Positions 24,674-33,373 of a stretch of DNA of 45,155 bases are shown here, one piece after another (position 1 is the stretch's first letter; each line of letters begins with the position of its first letter). The notes under the pieces were generated by a model. The model was not told the DNA's origin and did no database searches. It saw nothing but the letters and a program-made list of their open reading frames with translations. The position numbers and the translations under genes were made by a program. Source of the stretch: Affinirhizobium lemnae (lineage in GTDB: Bacteria; Pseudomonadota; Alphaproteobacteria; Rhizobiales; Rhizobiaceae); NCBI RefSeq assembly GCF_022968395.1, contig NZ_JALJQZ010000031.1:1-45155 (forward strand), given 5' to 3'.

Positions 24674-24800
24674 TTTCCGAAAATGATCGAACAACAGCGT
24701 GGGAGGAGGAGTTGCTGTTGTTCTTACAAGCCAACTTTGGGAGGATGAGGAGTTGGCCTCATATCAAAACTTCGCGGGAGGAGGATGCGTCGTCTCGATG
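24640..24800 (-). ncRNA. Predicted trans-acting small RNA, alpha-r14 / NfeR1 type
   Basis: On the minus strand a series of hairpins exposes C/U-rich anti-Shine-Dalgarno loops. Loop 1 (complement of 24776-24786) carries CCTCCTCCC in a short stem; hairpin 2 has a 7-bp stem at 24730-24736/24751-24757 with loop CCTCATCCTCCC; hairpin 3 has a perfect 10-bp stem at 24689-24698/24714-24723 with loop CTCCTCCTCCCAC. It ends in a perfect 9-bp terminator stem (24646-24654/24665-24673) followed by six T. Three anti-SD hairpins plus terminator is the published architecture of the alpha-r14 family (NfeR1 in Sinorhizobium), which represses translation of many mRNAs. A possible -10 (TAATCT, complement of 24806-24811) puts the 5' end near 24798, giving about 155 nt; the true end is uncertain. 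Confidence 0.75.
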
Positions 24801-24891
24801 GAAATAGATTAGCGAATCCATAGAGAAGTGGAGGCGCTTATGTTGCAGTGCAGCTATGCATAAATGCGATGCGGCATAAGCTGCAAAATGC

Positions 24892-24916
24892 AAAACGCCC
24901 GCTTGAGGCGGGCGTT
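24892..24916 (-). terminator. Intrinsic terminator of the DUF1127 gene
   Basis: Perfect 9-bp stem AACGCCCGC / GCGGGCGTT with a 5-base loop, followed on the minus strand by TTTT-G. It begins 24 bp after the DUF1127 stop and separates that gene from the small RNA. Confidence 0.85.
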
Positions 24917-24939
24917 GCGACTTACGATCAGCTAAAAGA

Positions 24940-25086
24940 TTAGCGCGACACGGCACCGCGAGCAACAGCTTCGATCTCAGAGCGAGAGATGCCCATGTCA
25001 GAGAGCTCACGGCTCGACATGCGAGCGAGTTCGTTGACAGTCTTGCGGTACTTACGCCAGTTGTTGAAGGAGCGTGCTACGTTCAT
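24940..25086 (-). CDS. DUF1127 small protein
   Basis: 48-residue protein, MNVARSFNNWRKYRKTVNEL and then ARMSSRELSDMGISRSEIEA followed by VARGAVSR. This is a clear DUF1127 member: Arg-rich helix, then the L-x-D-I/M-G-I-x-R signature (LSDMGISRSEI). Short DUF1127 proteins are abundant in alphaproteobacteria; in Agrobacterium some have been linked to phosphate and carbon metabolism and RNA turnover, and exact roles are unsettled. Start ATG 25086 follows an AAGGCGAAG sequence. It has its own terminator, so it is monocistronic, and sits directly upstream of the small RNA on the same strand. Confidence 0.9.
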   Translation of the reverse strand: MNVARSFNNWRKYRKTVNELARMSSRELSDMGISRSEIEAVARGAVSR

Positions 25087-25262
25087 TTTCTTCGCCTTTC
25101 TGAGGTCTTGGTGACGTCAGCAACTAGATCAGTTCCGGCGTCGTTTCGATGAGCTCCATATAGTCCCGCACCCGCCGAACTTGCAGAGACAAGACTTCAT
25201 GTCACCCATGCACTAAATGCATTGGTTTCCAAATTACTAATGACAAAACGCAAGGCTGCCAC

Positions 25263-26303
25263 TCAGTTGCCCCAGGTACGAGCAAGCACATCAATCCAGT
25301 TGCGATAGGCAATCCGCTCGATCGAAATCTGATCGAAACCGTTTTGCCGCATAAGCTCGATCAGACGCGGCAAGCCAGCAGCATCCTTCAGTTCATTGGG
25401 AACAGTCGTTCCGTCAAAATCGGAACCCAGCGCTACACGCTCGATTCCTATGCGGTCAGCAATGTAGCGAATGTGGTCCACGACGATCTGCAAAGGAGTA
25501 TCGAGGTTCCGTACCCCATCGTCCCGGAGGAACAGAACTCCATAATTGATACCAACAAGGCCCTTGCTTTCGCCGATCGCATCAAGCTGGCGGTCCGTCA
25601 GGTTCCGGCTGTGCGGACTGAGCGCATGTGCATTGGAGTGTGTCGCCACGAGCGGAGCATCCGTAAGTCTTGCAATGTCCCAGAAACCCTGTTCGTTCAT
25701 GTGCGAGAGGTCGATCAGGATCTTGAGATCATTGCAGACGCGAACAAGAGCGCGCCCTGCCTGCGTCAGTCCTGGCCCGATGTCGGGAGAATGGGGCACC
25801 CGGAAGGGAACACCGTGAGCGAATATATTGGGTCTGCTCCAGACGGGCCCCAGGCTTCGCAAACCGGCCTGATGAAGCACGTGAAGCGCATCGAGGTCCT
25901 CACCTATGCCCTCGGCACCTTCGATATGAAGAACCGGCGCAAAAATCGACTGCTCAATACAGGCCTGCAATTCGCTTGCATTGCGACAGACCTTGATCTG
26001 GCCCTGTGAACGGGCTTCCAGTTCGAAAAGTTTGCGGGCCATTGCCAAAGTCTGGTTCAGGGCGGAGGCCTGTTCCGGTGCAACAAAATTTCCCTCGGCA
26101 TCTGGCTTATGATGCGGGGAGGGAACGAAGATGGCAAAAAGCCCTCCTGCCAGACCGCCAGCTTTGGCGCGCGGCAGATCGATATGCCCCCTTCCCTCGC
26201 CTTCCAGAAACCCGGCAACGGGATCGTCTTGGCCCGGCTGCATCATGCGCAGCAGAACGTCGTTATGACCGTCTATGATCGGAACAAGTGAGAGTTCGGG
26301 CAT
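25263..26303 (-). CDS. Membrane dipeptidase, peptidase family M19
   Basis: 346-residue zinc dipeptidase of the renal-dipeptidase family, TIM-barrel fold; removes dipeptides, often with D-residues at the C-terminal side. Seen: IIDGHNDVLLRM (HxD metal pair), LHIEGAEGIG (bridging Glu), DLSHMNEQGFWDIARL and VATHSNAHALSPHSRNLTDRQ (metal His residues), ALGSDFDGT near the end. No signal peptide, so cytosolic in spite of the family name. It stands apart from neighbours and may use peptides from diet or cell-wall turnover. Confidence 0.9.
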   Translation of the reverse strand: MPELSLVPIIDGHNDVLLRMMQPGQDDPVAGFLEGEGRGHIDLPRAKAGGLAGGLFAIFVPSPHHKPDAEGNFVAPEQASALNQTLAMARKLFELEARSQGQIKVCRNASELQACIEQSIFAPVLHIEGAEGIGEDLDALHVLHQAGLRSLGPVWSRPNIFAHGVPFRVPHSPDIGPGLTQAGRALVRVCNDLKILIDLSHMNEQGFWDIARLTDAPLVATHSNAHALSPHSRNLTDRQLDAIGESKGLVGINYGVLFLRDDGVRNLDTPLQIVVDHIRYIADRIGIERVALGSDFDGTTVPNELKDAAGLPRLIELMRQNGFDQISIERIAYRNWIDVLARTWGN

Positions 26304-26381
26304 GATGCATTCCAGTAAAACATATCGAGCTGTTCAACCCAGTCCTACGCCAGCCAGCCGCTCAGGGCAAATTGGCAGCTT

Positions 26382-27437
26382 TCACAGGTAGACCTTTGCG
26401 GGTGCGGTCGATGAACGCTCTACCAGATGACAGGCCAGTTCGACGCGCCGAGCAGGGTTGATCCTGCCCGCCATACTGTCGCTGATCAGGTCGAGAGCAG
26501 CCGAACCGATCTCTCGCATCGGCAGATGCATTGTCGTCAGCGGTGGATTGACGAAAGAAGCCTGAGGCAGATCGTCCATGCCGACAACCGACACATCGTC
26601 CGGCACCGTGAAGCCCGCTTTTTGAACACCCATGATGGCGCCGACCGCAAGGCTATCGCCTGCCGTCACGATCGCGGAAAAATCCAGCCCCCTGTCCCGT
26701 ATGCGTTCTTCGATTGCCCTTGCCGCCAACTCCGGAAGCCAGTCATCGACCGAGATGATCAGATCCTGGTCAGCAACCAGCTGATGAGCCTTCAGCGCAT
26801 CCTGCCAGCCGTCGCAACGGTGCAGAATCGTCCGTCTTCCGGGGCGCATCAGAAAGAGGATTCGCTTGTGCCCCAACTGAATCAGATGTTCTGTGGCCAG
26901 CCTTGCGGCGGAGCGATTGCAAGGCGTCACGCTGGAAAGACGCATCAGAGGATCATGTCCGTTCAGCAGGACCACCGGTTTCGGAAAATCACGGGTCGCC
27001 GCCAGCATGGCCTCGTCGTCCACCGTCAGAAACAGAAGACCCGCGGTTTCGGGGTCTTCCCGCGCTTCCTTCAGCATCTGGGTTTCGTCCGCCTTGTCTG
27101 CGATAGGACGAGTCACGATCTCCAGATTGAGCGCCTCGGCACGCTCGCGCAGTCCCTCAAGCACGTAGAGCGTGAACTGGTTTCGCACATAATCGATCAT
27201 TGCGGCGCTCGATGCCGCCAGCACGATCTTGCGGCCGGAGAGCGCAACAGGAAGCGTGTAATTCACCTGTTTGGCAGCGGCCAGAACCTTTTCACGTATC
27301 TCCGGTTTCACGCCTTTCTCGCCTGCCAGCGCACGTGAAGCGGTACTGATCGACACGCCGCTTGCCGCTGCGACGTCTTCCAGTTTTATCCGCCTGGATT
27401 TCGTAGCCCGTTTTCCGGGCAAGGGTCGACTGGTCAT
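26382..27437 (-). CDS. LacI-family transcriptional regulator of the uronate operon
   Basis: 351-residue regulator. N-terminal helix-turn-helix: IKLEDVAAASGVSISTASRALAGEKGVKPEIREKVLAAAKQVNYT (residues about 17-61), followed by the periplasmic-binding-protein-like sensor domain with GLLFLTVDDEAMLAA, TAGDSLAVGAIMGVQKAGFTVPDDVSVVGMDDL and PLTTMHLPMREIGSAAL. The frame is open 50 codons further upstream, but ATG 27437 begins the typical N-terminal arm. Divergent from the GH105 gene, with 118 bp between; this layout predicts repression of the uronate operon, relieved by a sugar-acid ligand. Confidence 0.9.
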   Translation of the reverse strand: MTSRPLPGKRATKSRRIKLEDVAAASGVSISTASRALAGEKGVKPEIREKVLAAAKQVNYTLPVALSGRKIVLAASSAAMIDYVRNQFTLYVLEGLRERAEALNLEIVTRPIADKADETQMLKEAREDPETAGLLFLTVDDEAMLAATRDFPKPVVLLNGHDPLMRLSSVTPCNRSAARLATEHLIQLGHKRILFLMRPGRRTILHRCDGWQDALKAHQLVADQDLIISVDDWLPELAARAIEERIRDRGLDFSAIVTAGDSLAVGAIMGVQKAGFTVPDDVSVVGMDDLPQASFVNPPLTTMHLPMREIGSAALDLISDSMAGRINPARRVELACHLVERSSTAPAKVYL

Positions 27438-27555
27438 GGCTTTTCTCGCGTTTGCAGCAAATTGCAAAAAATTTTCAGCTTGCGCAATGATTTTCGTAAT
27501 GATTTCTTCTTGCTCATACATGACGCCTTGGGAGAGGCGGACGCAGGAGGACACC
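27438..27555. promoter_or_regulatory. Divergent lacI / uronate-operon promoter with candidate operators
   Basis: Two small palindromes lie here: TTTGCAGCAAA at 27451-27461 and TTGCGCAA at 27480-27487. Their spacing and the shared TTGC-GCAA core suggest LacI-family half-sites. AGGAGG at 27545-27550 is the ribosome site of the GH105 gene. Confidence 0.5.
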
Positions 27556-28656
27556 ATGGCCCTGAATGGCGATACCATTCTTGCCAATCTCGATCGGCTT
27601 GTTGCCGGGATAACTGGCCTGAAAAACGACGGTCGTTTTCACGAGCCGAACCTTGACGGCACGGCAGGAGATTACATTTCATTCGATAGCTGGGAATGGC
27701 CGCAGGGCGTTGGGCTCTATGGTATCATTCGCCTTTGGCAGTTCACGGGTCGGGATGACCTGAAGGCCCTAATCGAGGGTTGGTATGTGCGGCGGCTGGC
27801 CGCCGGCCTGCCAAAGCTGAACGTCAATACGACGGCGCCGATGCTTGGCCTTTCCGTGCTCTGGCGCGAAACGCAGGATGACCGCTGGAAAGAGACGCTG
27901 GACACCTGGGCGAGCCGCGTCATCACCGAGATGGGTCGCACCCAAGAAGGCGCATTCGAACACCACGTCTCCGACAAGGTGAACGATGACGAGTTGTGGG
28001 ACGACACGCTTTATATGGTTGCACTGTTCCTGGCCTCCTATGGGCAGGCGAGTGGCCGGATGGAACTGGTCGATGAAGCAGCGCGCCAGTTCCTCGTACA
28101 TGCGCGCTATCTTTCAGATCCGGAAACCGGCCTGTGGTTCCATGGCTGGACTTTCAATGGGCGCCACAACTTCGCCCGCGCACGCTGGGCGCGTGGCAAT
28201 GCGTGGATTACAGCTGGTATTCTCGATCTTTTCGATCTGGCCGAACTCCCCACGTCGGTGCGGGACTTCCTTCTCGGCGTATTGACGGCCCAGGTGAACG
28301 CCCTGCTTCCCCTGCAAGCCGAGAGCGGCGCCTGGCGCACCCTGCTGGACGACCCGACATCTTACGAGGAAACCTCGGCCACTGCGGGGATTGGCTACGG
28401 CCTGCTGAAAGCCTATCGCCTGGGATATGGAGACGAGCGCTGGAAAACAGCAGGCCTCCGGGCCGTCGAGTTCGTCCTTCGCAACATCGATGCAAACGGA
28501 ACCGTACTCAACGTGTCCTATGGCACTCGCATGGGCCATGATCTTCAGTTCTACAAGGACATTCCGATACAGCCGACCGGCTATGGGCAAGCCCTCTCAA
28601 TCCTTTGCCTGTCGGAAGCCCTCAACCATGTGAATGCTTCCGAGGTGGCGGCATGA
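27556..28656 (+). CDS. Unsaturated glycuronyl hydrolase, GH105/GH88 type
   Basis: 366-residue intracellular enzyme predicted to remove the 4,5-unsaturated uronic acid left at the non-reducing end by polysaccharide lyases. It has the (alpha/alpha)6-barrel pattern of GH105/GH88: SWEWPQGVGLYGIIRLW, the catalytic-Asp motif ELWDDTLYMVALFLA (about residues 147-160), FARARWARGNAWITAGILDLF, and EETSATAGIGYGLLKAYRLG near the C-terminus. WDDTLYM favours GH105 (rhamnogalacturonyl type) over GH88. No signal peptide, so the substrate is an imported oligosaccharide. ATG 27556 has AGGAGG at 27545. Its last bases overlap the kduI start (ATGA). Confidence 0.87.
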   Translation: MALNGDTILANLDRLVAGITGLKNDGRFHEPNLDGTAGDYISFDSWEWPQGVGLYGIIRLWQFTGRDDLKALIEGWYVRRLAAGLPKLNVNTTAPMLGLSVLWRETQDDRWKETLDTWASRVITEMGRTQEGAFEHHVSDKVNDDELWDDTLYMVALFLASYGQASGRMELVDEAARQFLVHARYLSDPETGLWFHGWTFNGRHNFARARWARGNAWITAGILDLFDLAELPTSVRDFLLGVLTAQVNALLPLQAESGAWRTLLDDPTSYEETSATAGIGYGLLKAYRLGYGDERWKTAGLRAVEFVLRNIDANGTVLNVSYGTRMGHDLQFYKDIPIQPTGYGQALSILCLSEALNHVNASEVAA

Positions 28657-29489
28657 CCATGCGCGTTCTCTACGGTGCCGCTCCGGCAGATATAAAAAGC
28701 TACGATACACAAAAACTGCGCGATGCGTTTCTTGTCGAGGATCTGTTTCAGCTGGGTCAGGCAACGTTTGTCTACACCCATGTCGATCGGTTGATCCTTG
28801 GCGGCGCGGTTCCGACAACATCTCCCCTCACCTTCGGGTCAGGCGAAGATATTGGAACACCCTATCTTCTTTCCGCACGAGAGATGGGCATTGCCAATCT
28901 CGGCGGTGCGGGCAGCGTGACCGTCGACGGCGAGACCTATGAGCTCGGCAACCGCGATGTGCTCTATGTGGGCCGAGGCGCACAGACCATTACCGTTCAA
29001 TCGAACAGTTCCGATGAGCCCGCACGCTTCTACATGAACTCCGTCCCGGCGAGTGCCGATTTCCCGCATCGCCTGATCAAGCGGGAAGAGTCAAAGCTGC
29101 TCGAACTGGGCGATCAGAAGCGCTCCAACAAGCGAAACCTGCGCATGTATATCCATCCGCAGGTTGCTCCGTCTTGCCTGCTTTTGATGGGCATCACGGA
29201 TCTGGCTGAAGGCAGCGTGTGGAATACCATGCCGCCGCACCTGCATGAACGGCGGATGGAAGCCTATTGCTACTTCGACATGGCAGCGGAGGATCGCGTC
29301 ATCCACCTGATGGGAAGGCCGGACGAAACGCGTAATCTCATTGTAGCAAACGGCGATGCAGTTCTTTCTCCGGCATGGTCCATCCACATGGGCGCAGGCA
29401 CAGGCTCCTATGCCTTTGTCTGGGGCATGACCGGCGAGAACCAGGAATACAACGATGTGGCCCCGGTGGCCGTGGCGGATCTGAAATGA
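28653..29489 (+). CDS. kduI: 5-keto-4-deoxyuronate isomerase
   Basis: 278-residue cupin that converts 5-keto-4-deoxyuronate to 3-deoxy-D-glycero-2,5-hexodiulosonate in uronate catabolism. The zinc ligands fall at the same numbers as in E. coli KduI: His196 and His198 (PPHLHERRMEAYCYFD), Glu203 and His245 (SIHMGAG). It is overlapped by 4 bp on both sides (GH105 upstream, the 823-residue protein downstream), so the three are translated in a coupled manner. The next classical step, KduD, is not present under its own clear signature in this operon; the SDR at 41.5 kb is a possible partner. Confidence 0.95.
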   Translation: MTMRVLYGAAPADIKSYDTQKLRDAFLVEDLFQLGQATFVYTHVDRLILGGAVPTTSPLTFGSGEDIGTPYLLSAREMGIANLGGAGSVTVDGETYELGNRDVLYVGRGAQTITVQSNSSDEPARFYMNSVPASADFPHRLIKREESKLLELGDQKRSNKRNLRMYIHPQVAPSCLLLMGITDLAEGSVWNTMPPHLHERRMEAYCYFDMAAEDRVIHLMGRPDETRNLIVANGDAVLSPAWSIHMGAGTGSYAFVWGMTGENQEYNDVAPVAVADLK

Positions 29490-31957
29490 CGACAGAACAG
29501 AACTACATGCACAAGACCTTGAACGCGGGCGAACCGGTGCGGTACTGGCAGCTCGGCGCGACGATGGAAGACCGCTTCGACGTAGTCGATCAGCCGATGA
29601 AGGGCGAGATGGACCCCTTCTTCTTCCTGACCAAGCACAAGAACTTCATTCCGCACGAATATCCGTGCCGCACCATCTTTGCAGAAACCTATCGCGGCAA
29701 ACGACCGGATGTGCGTGGGTCGTTCGAGGCAAAGCAGTGGTGGCTGCCGTTTGGTTCTCCGCGTGTCGATCTGTCCGGTTTCTGGTTCCGTCCCACGCGT
29801 CTGGCAACCTGGGCCCGCACCTATCTCGAGGTCAGCGAAGCAGGGACCGCTCGTATTCGTCTCGGCACCTGCGGCGGCGCGGTCCTTTTCCTGAACGGTC
29901 AGGAAGCCGGATGGATGGCACCCTATGGCCGCAATCTGGAAACGAAGCAGGAGTTTGAACTCGACCTCAAGCCCGGGCTGAACGAGATTACGCTGTTTTT
30001 CGATGATCTTGCGGAACGCGACGCGCGCTACTTCTATCAGTTCGACTATCTGGCCGGACCGGCCGCGAAGATCGCGATCCCGGTCCCGGTGGAAGGCTCT
30101 GTTGCCGAAAGTATCGAGAACGCACTGGAAGGCATGCATCTTGATCGCCCCGCCTATTTCAGCGGTGATATCACGCTTCTATTCGCCAAGCCGCTGCCCG
30201 TTGCCGTCGAGGTAAATGTCGCGGTCGAAGGCGATTTCATGTCGCGTGAGCGCTTCGATCATGATTTCAAGCTGCCCGCTGGCGCAACGAGCCTCAATCT
30301 CGGCTCCGCAGAAAGCGCACCGGCGGATTTCCGCCATTTCCGCATCAGGCTGGATGCTGGCGGCTTTGTCGCGGCGCGCCCGCTTGGGGTGGAGATTTGC
30401 CATGCGGAGCGCCAGGGTCAGGCTCCGGCTTCGCTTCAGGAACGCATCGTCGAGACGTTAACCGAAGTTTCCGAGCACTCCGAGCGCGATACGGTGCGCG
30501 CTTTCGCACGGCTGGCAAGCGGTCGCGCCGGGAGCGATACCGATGCAATGATCGAGGAGATCCTGCCCTCCATCGAAGATTGCCATGATTGCGCCGATTT
30601 CTCGCTGGTCCCGCTCATCTGGTCGCGCACCGTCTGGGGCAAGGATATCAACCAGAAGACACGCGATCGTATCGACGGCGCCATCCTCAATTACCGGTAC
30701 TGGATGGATGAGCCAGGCAACGACGTTCAGTGGTATTTCTCCGAAAACCACGCGCTGCTCTTCCACACTTCCTGCTATCTGGCAGGACATCTGCTGCCGG
30801 AAGCGACCTTCGTGCGGTCTGGCCGCAAGGGTTCCGAACAAGCGAGAATCGGGGCGGAGCGGGTGCGTGCATGGCTCGACCATTTCGAACACTGGGAAAT
30901 GGCCGAGTTCAACTCCGCACCCTATTTCCCGATCGATCTGAAGGGCCTGACAGCGCTGGCAGCACTTTCGCCGGACAAGGATATCGCGGACCGCGCCAAG
31001 GCTGGCATCATCCGGCTGTGCGAGATCGTGGCTCGCTCCGCCCATCATGGCATGCTGACGGCAGCACAGGGCCGCTCCTACGAACACACGCTCTGCGCCG
31101 GTCGCTCGCTGGAGCTTTCTGCGGTTGCGCGTCTCCTCTGGGGCAAGGGCTGGTATGGACGCCGCGTTCATGCGCTGTCTCAACTCGCCGTCTGCCTTCG
31201 GGATCATGGCCTCGTGGTGCCTGAAGAACTGGTAGCCATCGCCAGCCACCGTCGTGCCAAGCATCAGGAATGGCGCTTTGCACAGGGTCAGGATAGTTTT
31301 GCCGCGCTCTACCACTACAAGGGCGAGCACTATGCGATGGGTTCCGCAGTCCACTACCGCTGGAAGGACTGGGGCTATCAGGAAACCGTTCTGCACCTAC
31401 GTATCGGCGAAAAGCCCGAGGCAGCGATCTGGATCAACCATCCCGGTGAAATCATCCAGCTCGGCTACGGGCGTCCATCCTACTGGGGTGGTTGCGGCTC
31501 GGTACCCAGGGTGCAGCAGTACCGCGGTCTGGCTGTTGTCGATTTCGACGTGCATGAGGAGCAACCTGACTTCTCCCATGCGTGGTTCCCGAAGGCCGAA
31601 TTCGACGACGTCAAGATTGCTGGAAACAAAGCCATCGCCCGCAGCGGTCGAGGCATAGCACTTCTGATCGCGAGCGATACGCTGTCGCAGGTCCATGAAG
31701 GCCCGTCCGCAGGCGCGGAGCTTCGTATTCCAGGGCGCAAGACGCGCTGGATCGTCCGTCTCTGCGAAGGCGACGGATTGACGGAGGCCGAGGCGCGGTA
31801 TGGCGACTTGGCGATGGTTGAGAATGATGGAATATTCACCGTCAACGACCCTGATTACGGGCCTGTCCGGTTCCTGGCCGACGGCTCGGTCGAGGCGGAA
31901 GGCAGAACACTTCGTCGCGAGGATTACACCGTAAAGGGCCAAGCGATCGACCTGTAA
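29486..31957 (+). CDS. Uncharacterised 823-residue protein of the uronate operon, possible glycoside-active enzyme
   Basis: I do not recognise a named family. The start ATG 29486 overlaps the kduI stop. What can be seen: an N-terminal beta-rich region with a sugar-binding look (TWARTYLEVSEAGTARIRLG followed by AVLFLNGQEAGWMAPYGRN), a middle helical region (about residues 340-600) with MDEPGNDVQWYFSENHALLFHTSCYLAG and EMAEFNSAPYFPIDLKGLTALAAL, resembling the alpha/alpha toroid of polysaccharide lyases and hydrolases, and a C-terminal beta-rich part with HYAMGSAVHYRWKDWGYQE. No signal peptide, so it acts on imported material. Context with GH105, KduI and an oligosaccharide ABC importer suggests a cytosolic lyase or hydrolase on uronate oligosaccharides, for example cleaving a linkage beside the uronate. 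Function not assigned. Confidence 0.8.
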   Translation: MTTEQNYMHKTLNAGEPVRYWQLGATMEDRFDVVDQPMKGEMDPFFFLTKHKNFIPHEYPCRTIFAETYRGKRPDVRGSFEAKQWWLPFGSPRVDLSGFWFRPTRLATWARTYLEVSEAGTARIRLGTCGGAVLFLNGQEAGWMAPYGRNLETKQEFELDLKPGLNEITLFFDDLAERDARYFYQFDYLAGPAAKIAIPVPVEGSVAESIENALEGMHLDRPAYFSGDITLLFAKPLPVAVEVNVAVEGDFMSRERFDHDFKLPAGATSLNLGSAESAPADFRHFRIRLDAGGFVAARPLGVEICHAERQGQAPASLQERIVETLTEVSEHSERDTVRAFARLASGRAGSDTDAMIEEILPSIEDCHDCADFSLVPLIWSRTVWGKDINQKTRDRIDGAILNYRYWMDEPGNDVQWYFSENHALLFHTSCYLAGHLLPEATFVRSGRKGSEQARIGAERVRAWLDHFEHWEMAEFNSAPYFPIDLKGLTALAALSPDKDIADRAKAGIIRLCEIVARSAHHGMLTAAQGRSYEHTLCAGRSLELSAVARLLWGKGWYGRRVHALSQLAVCLRDHGLVVPEELVAIASHRRAKHQEWRFAQGQDSFAALYHYKGEHYAMGSAVHYRWKDWGYQETVLHLRIGEKPEAAIWINHPGEIIQLGYGRPSYWGGCGSVPRVQQYRGLAVVDFDVHEEQPDFSHAWFPKAEFDDVKIAGNKAIARSGRGIALLIASDTLSQVHEGPSAGAELRIPGRKTRWIVRLCEGDGLTEAEARYGDLAMVENDGIFTVNDPDYGPVRFLADGSVEAEGRTLRREDYTVKGQAIDL

Positions 31958-32004
31958 ACAAGCCGGGCGGATGGAGGATCTGCCCAATCGGAGGAGGAAA
32001 GACA

Positions 32005-33267
32005 ATGGCATTGAAGTCGCTTTTTGCAGCATCCGCTTTTGCGCTGCTGGCCAGCACGGCCCATGCGGGCGATGTCCGCATCATGTGGTATTCGGATGGT
32101 ATCGAGGGAGAAGTCTTTCAGGATCTCGTCAACAGGTTCATGAAGGAGAACCCCGGCATCAACGTTATCGTTGATAATGTCGCCTACAGCGTCATCAAGG
32201 AGCAGCTCCCGGTTCAGCTGGAAGCCGGCAACGGCCCGGATATCGCCCGCGTGACCGCCATCAAGGATCTGGCGAAGCACTGGCTGGATCTGCGCCCGCT
32301 GGTGGCGGATGCAAAATACTGGGACGAAAACTTCGGCGCCAATGCAGACTGGATGCGGCCGGACGGCTCCAACCAGATTTCCGGCTTCATGACGCAGCTG
32401 ACGCTGACCGGCGGCTTCGCCAACAAGACCCTTTTCGAGCAGGCCAATGTCCCGCTTCCAGGCCCCAAGGCGACGTGGGACGAGTGGGCAGCGGCGGCGA
32501 AGAAGGTCGCGCAGAGCCAGCAAATCCCCTATCCGATGGCGATGGACCGTTCGGGTCACCGCATCACCGGCCCGGCCATTTCCAACGGCGCCAACTACAT
32601 CGGCAAGGACGGCAAGCCTGCTCCGCTCGACGCTGGCGCAAAGGGCTTCCTCGGCAAGTTCGTGGATTGGTCAAAGGACGGCACGATGTCGAAGGACGTC
32701 TGGGTCTCGGCCGCTGGACAATCCTATCGCGCTGCTGCGGATGACTTCATCAACGGTCAAGTCGCATTCTATTATGCAGGCTCGTGGCAGGTCCCGAATT
32801 TCGCGAAGAAGATCGGCACCAATTTCGATTGGGTTGCGACGGGAAGTCCCTGCGGTCCGGCGGCCTGCACAGGCCTTCCTGGTGGCGCAGCACTTGTTGC
32901 TGTGAAGTATACCAAAAACGCCAAGGAAGTCGCCAAGGTCATGGACTATCTGGCGCGCAAGGACATCGTGAAGGAATTCTCTGAGCGTACCCTGTTCCTG
33001 CCTGCGCATAAGGGCGTGATTGCCGAGGGCGTCAACTTCAAGACCGATAGCGCTCTGGTCAAGGAAGCCTTGAACACCTTCGTCAACGCGACCAAGACCA
33101 CGTCCGACCTTGCCAACAAAATGCCCGGCTGGCGCTGGTCCGACACCATGTACGGCGCCGTGGTCACCCGCACAGCCCAGGCGGTGGCCGGTGAGATGTC
33201 GAAGGAAGATGCCTTCACCCGCATCGACAGCGATGTCGCGGAAAAGGTCAAGGCATCCAGTCTCTGA
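32005..33267 (+). CDS. ABC transporter sugar-binding protein
   Basis: 420-residue extracytoplasmic family-1 binding protein. Signal peptide MALKSLFAASAFALLASTAHA, mature start GDVRIMWYSDGIEGEVFQDL, then ENPGINVIVDNVAYSVIKEQLPVQLEAGNGPDIARV and a C-terminal domain with KMPGWRWSDTMYGAVVTRTAQ. GGAGGAGGAAAG at 31991-32002 is a strong ribosome site, as expected for the most abundant component. It precedes two permease genes and an ATPase gene on the same strand; the cargo inferred from the neighbours is an unsaturated uronate oligosaccharide. Confidence 0.92.
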   Translation: MALKSLFAASAFALLASTAHAGDVRIMWYSDGIEGEVFQDLVNRFMKENPGINVIVDNVAYSVIKEQLPVQLEAGNGPDIARVTAIKDLAKHWLDLRPLVADAKYWDENFGANADWMRPDGSNQISGFMTQLTLTGGFANKTLFEQANVPLPGPKATWDEWAAAAKKVAQSQQIPYPMAMDRSGHRITGPAISNGANYIGKDGKPAPLDAGAKGFLGKFVDWSKDGTMSKDVWVSAAGQSYRAAADDFINGQVAFYYAGSWQVPNFAKKIGTNFDWVATGSPCGPAACTGLPGGAALVAVKYTKNAKEVAKVMDYLARKDIVKEFSERTLFLPAHKGVIAEGVNFKTDSALVKEALNTFVNATKTTSDLANKMPGWRWSDTMYGAVVTRTAQAVAGEMSKEDAFTRIDSDVAEKVKASSL

Positions 33268-33287
33268 TCGTTCAATCAGGTGAAATC

Positions 33288-33320
33288 ACGGCCGCTGCCG
33301 CCACGAGAGGCGGCGGCCGT
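33288..33320 (+). terminator. Intercistronic GC-rich stem-loop after the binding-protein gene
   Basis: ACGGCCGC with a small bulge and GCC pairs with GGCGGCGGCCGT around a short loop, followed by TTTCTC. Such stem-loops between binding-protein and permease genes usually protect or attenuate the message so that the binding protein is made in excess. It is in an operon and so is unlikely to stop all transcription. Confidence 0.65.
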
Positions 33321-33373
33321 TTCTCGGTCGGGCATCGATAGCCGGGCAAAATCAGCGCAAGAGGAATGACGCC

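Noticed and set aside
25087..25160. GGAAC-like element upstream of the DUF1127 gene as a second sigma EcfG promoter
   Set aside because: The second element reads CGTC at 15 bases instead of CGTT at 16-17, so the match is too weak.
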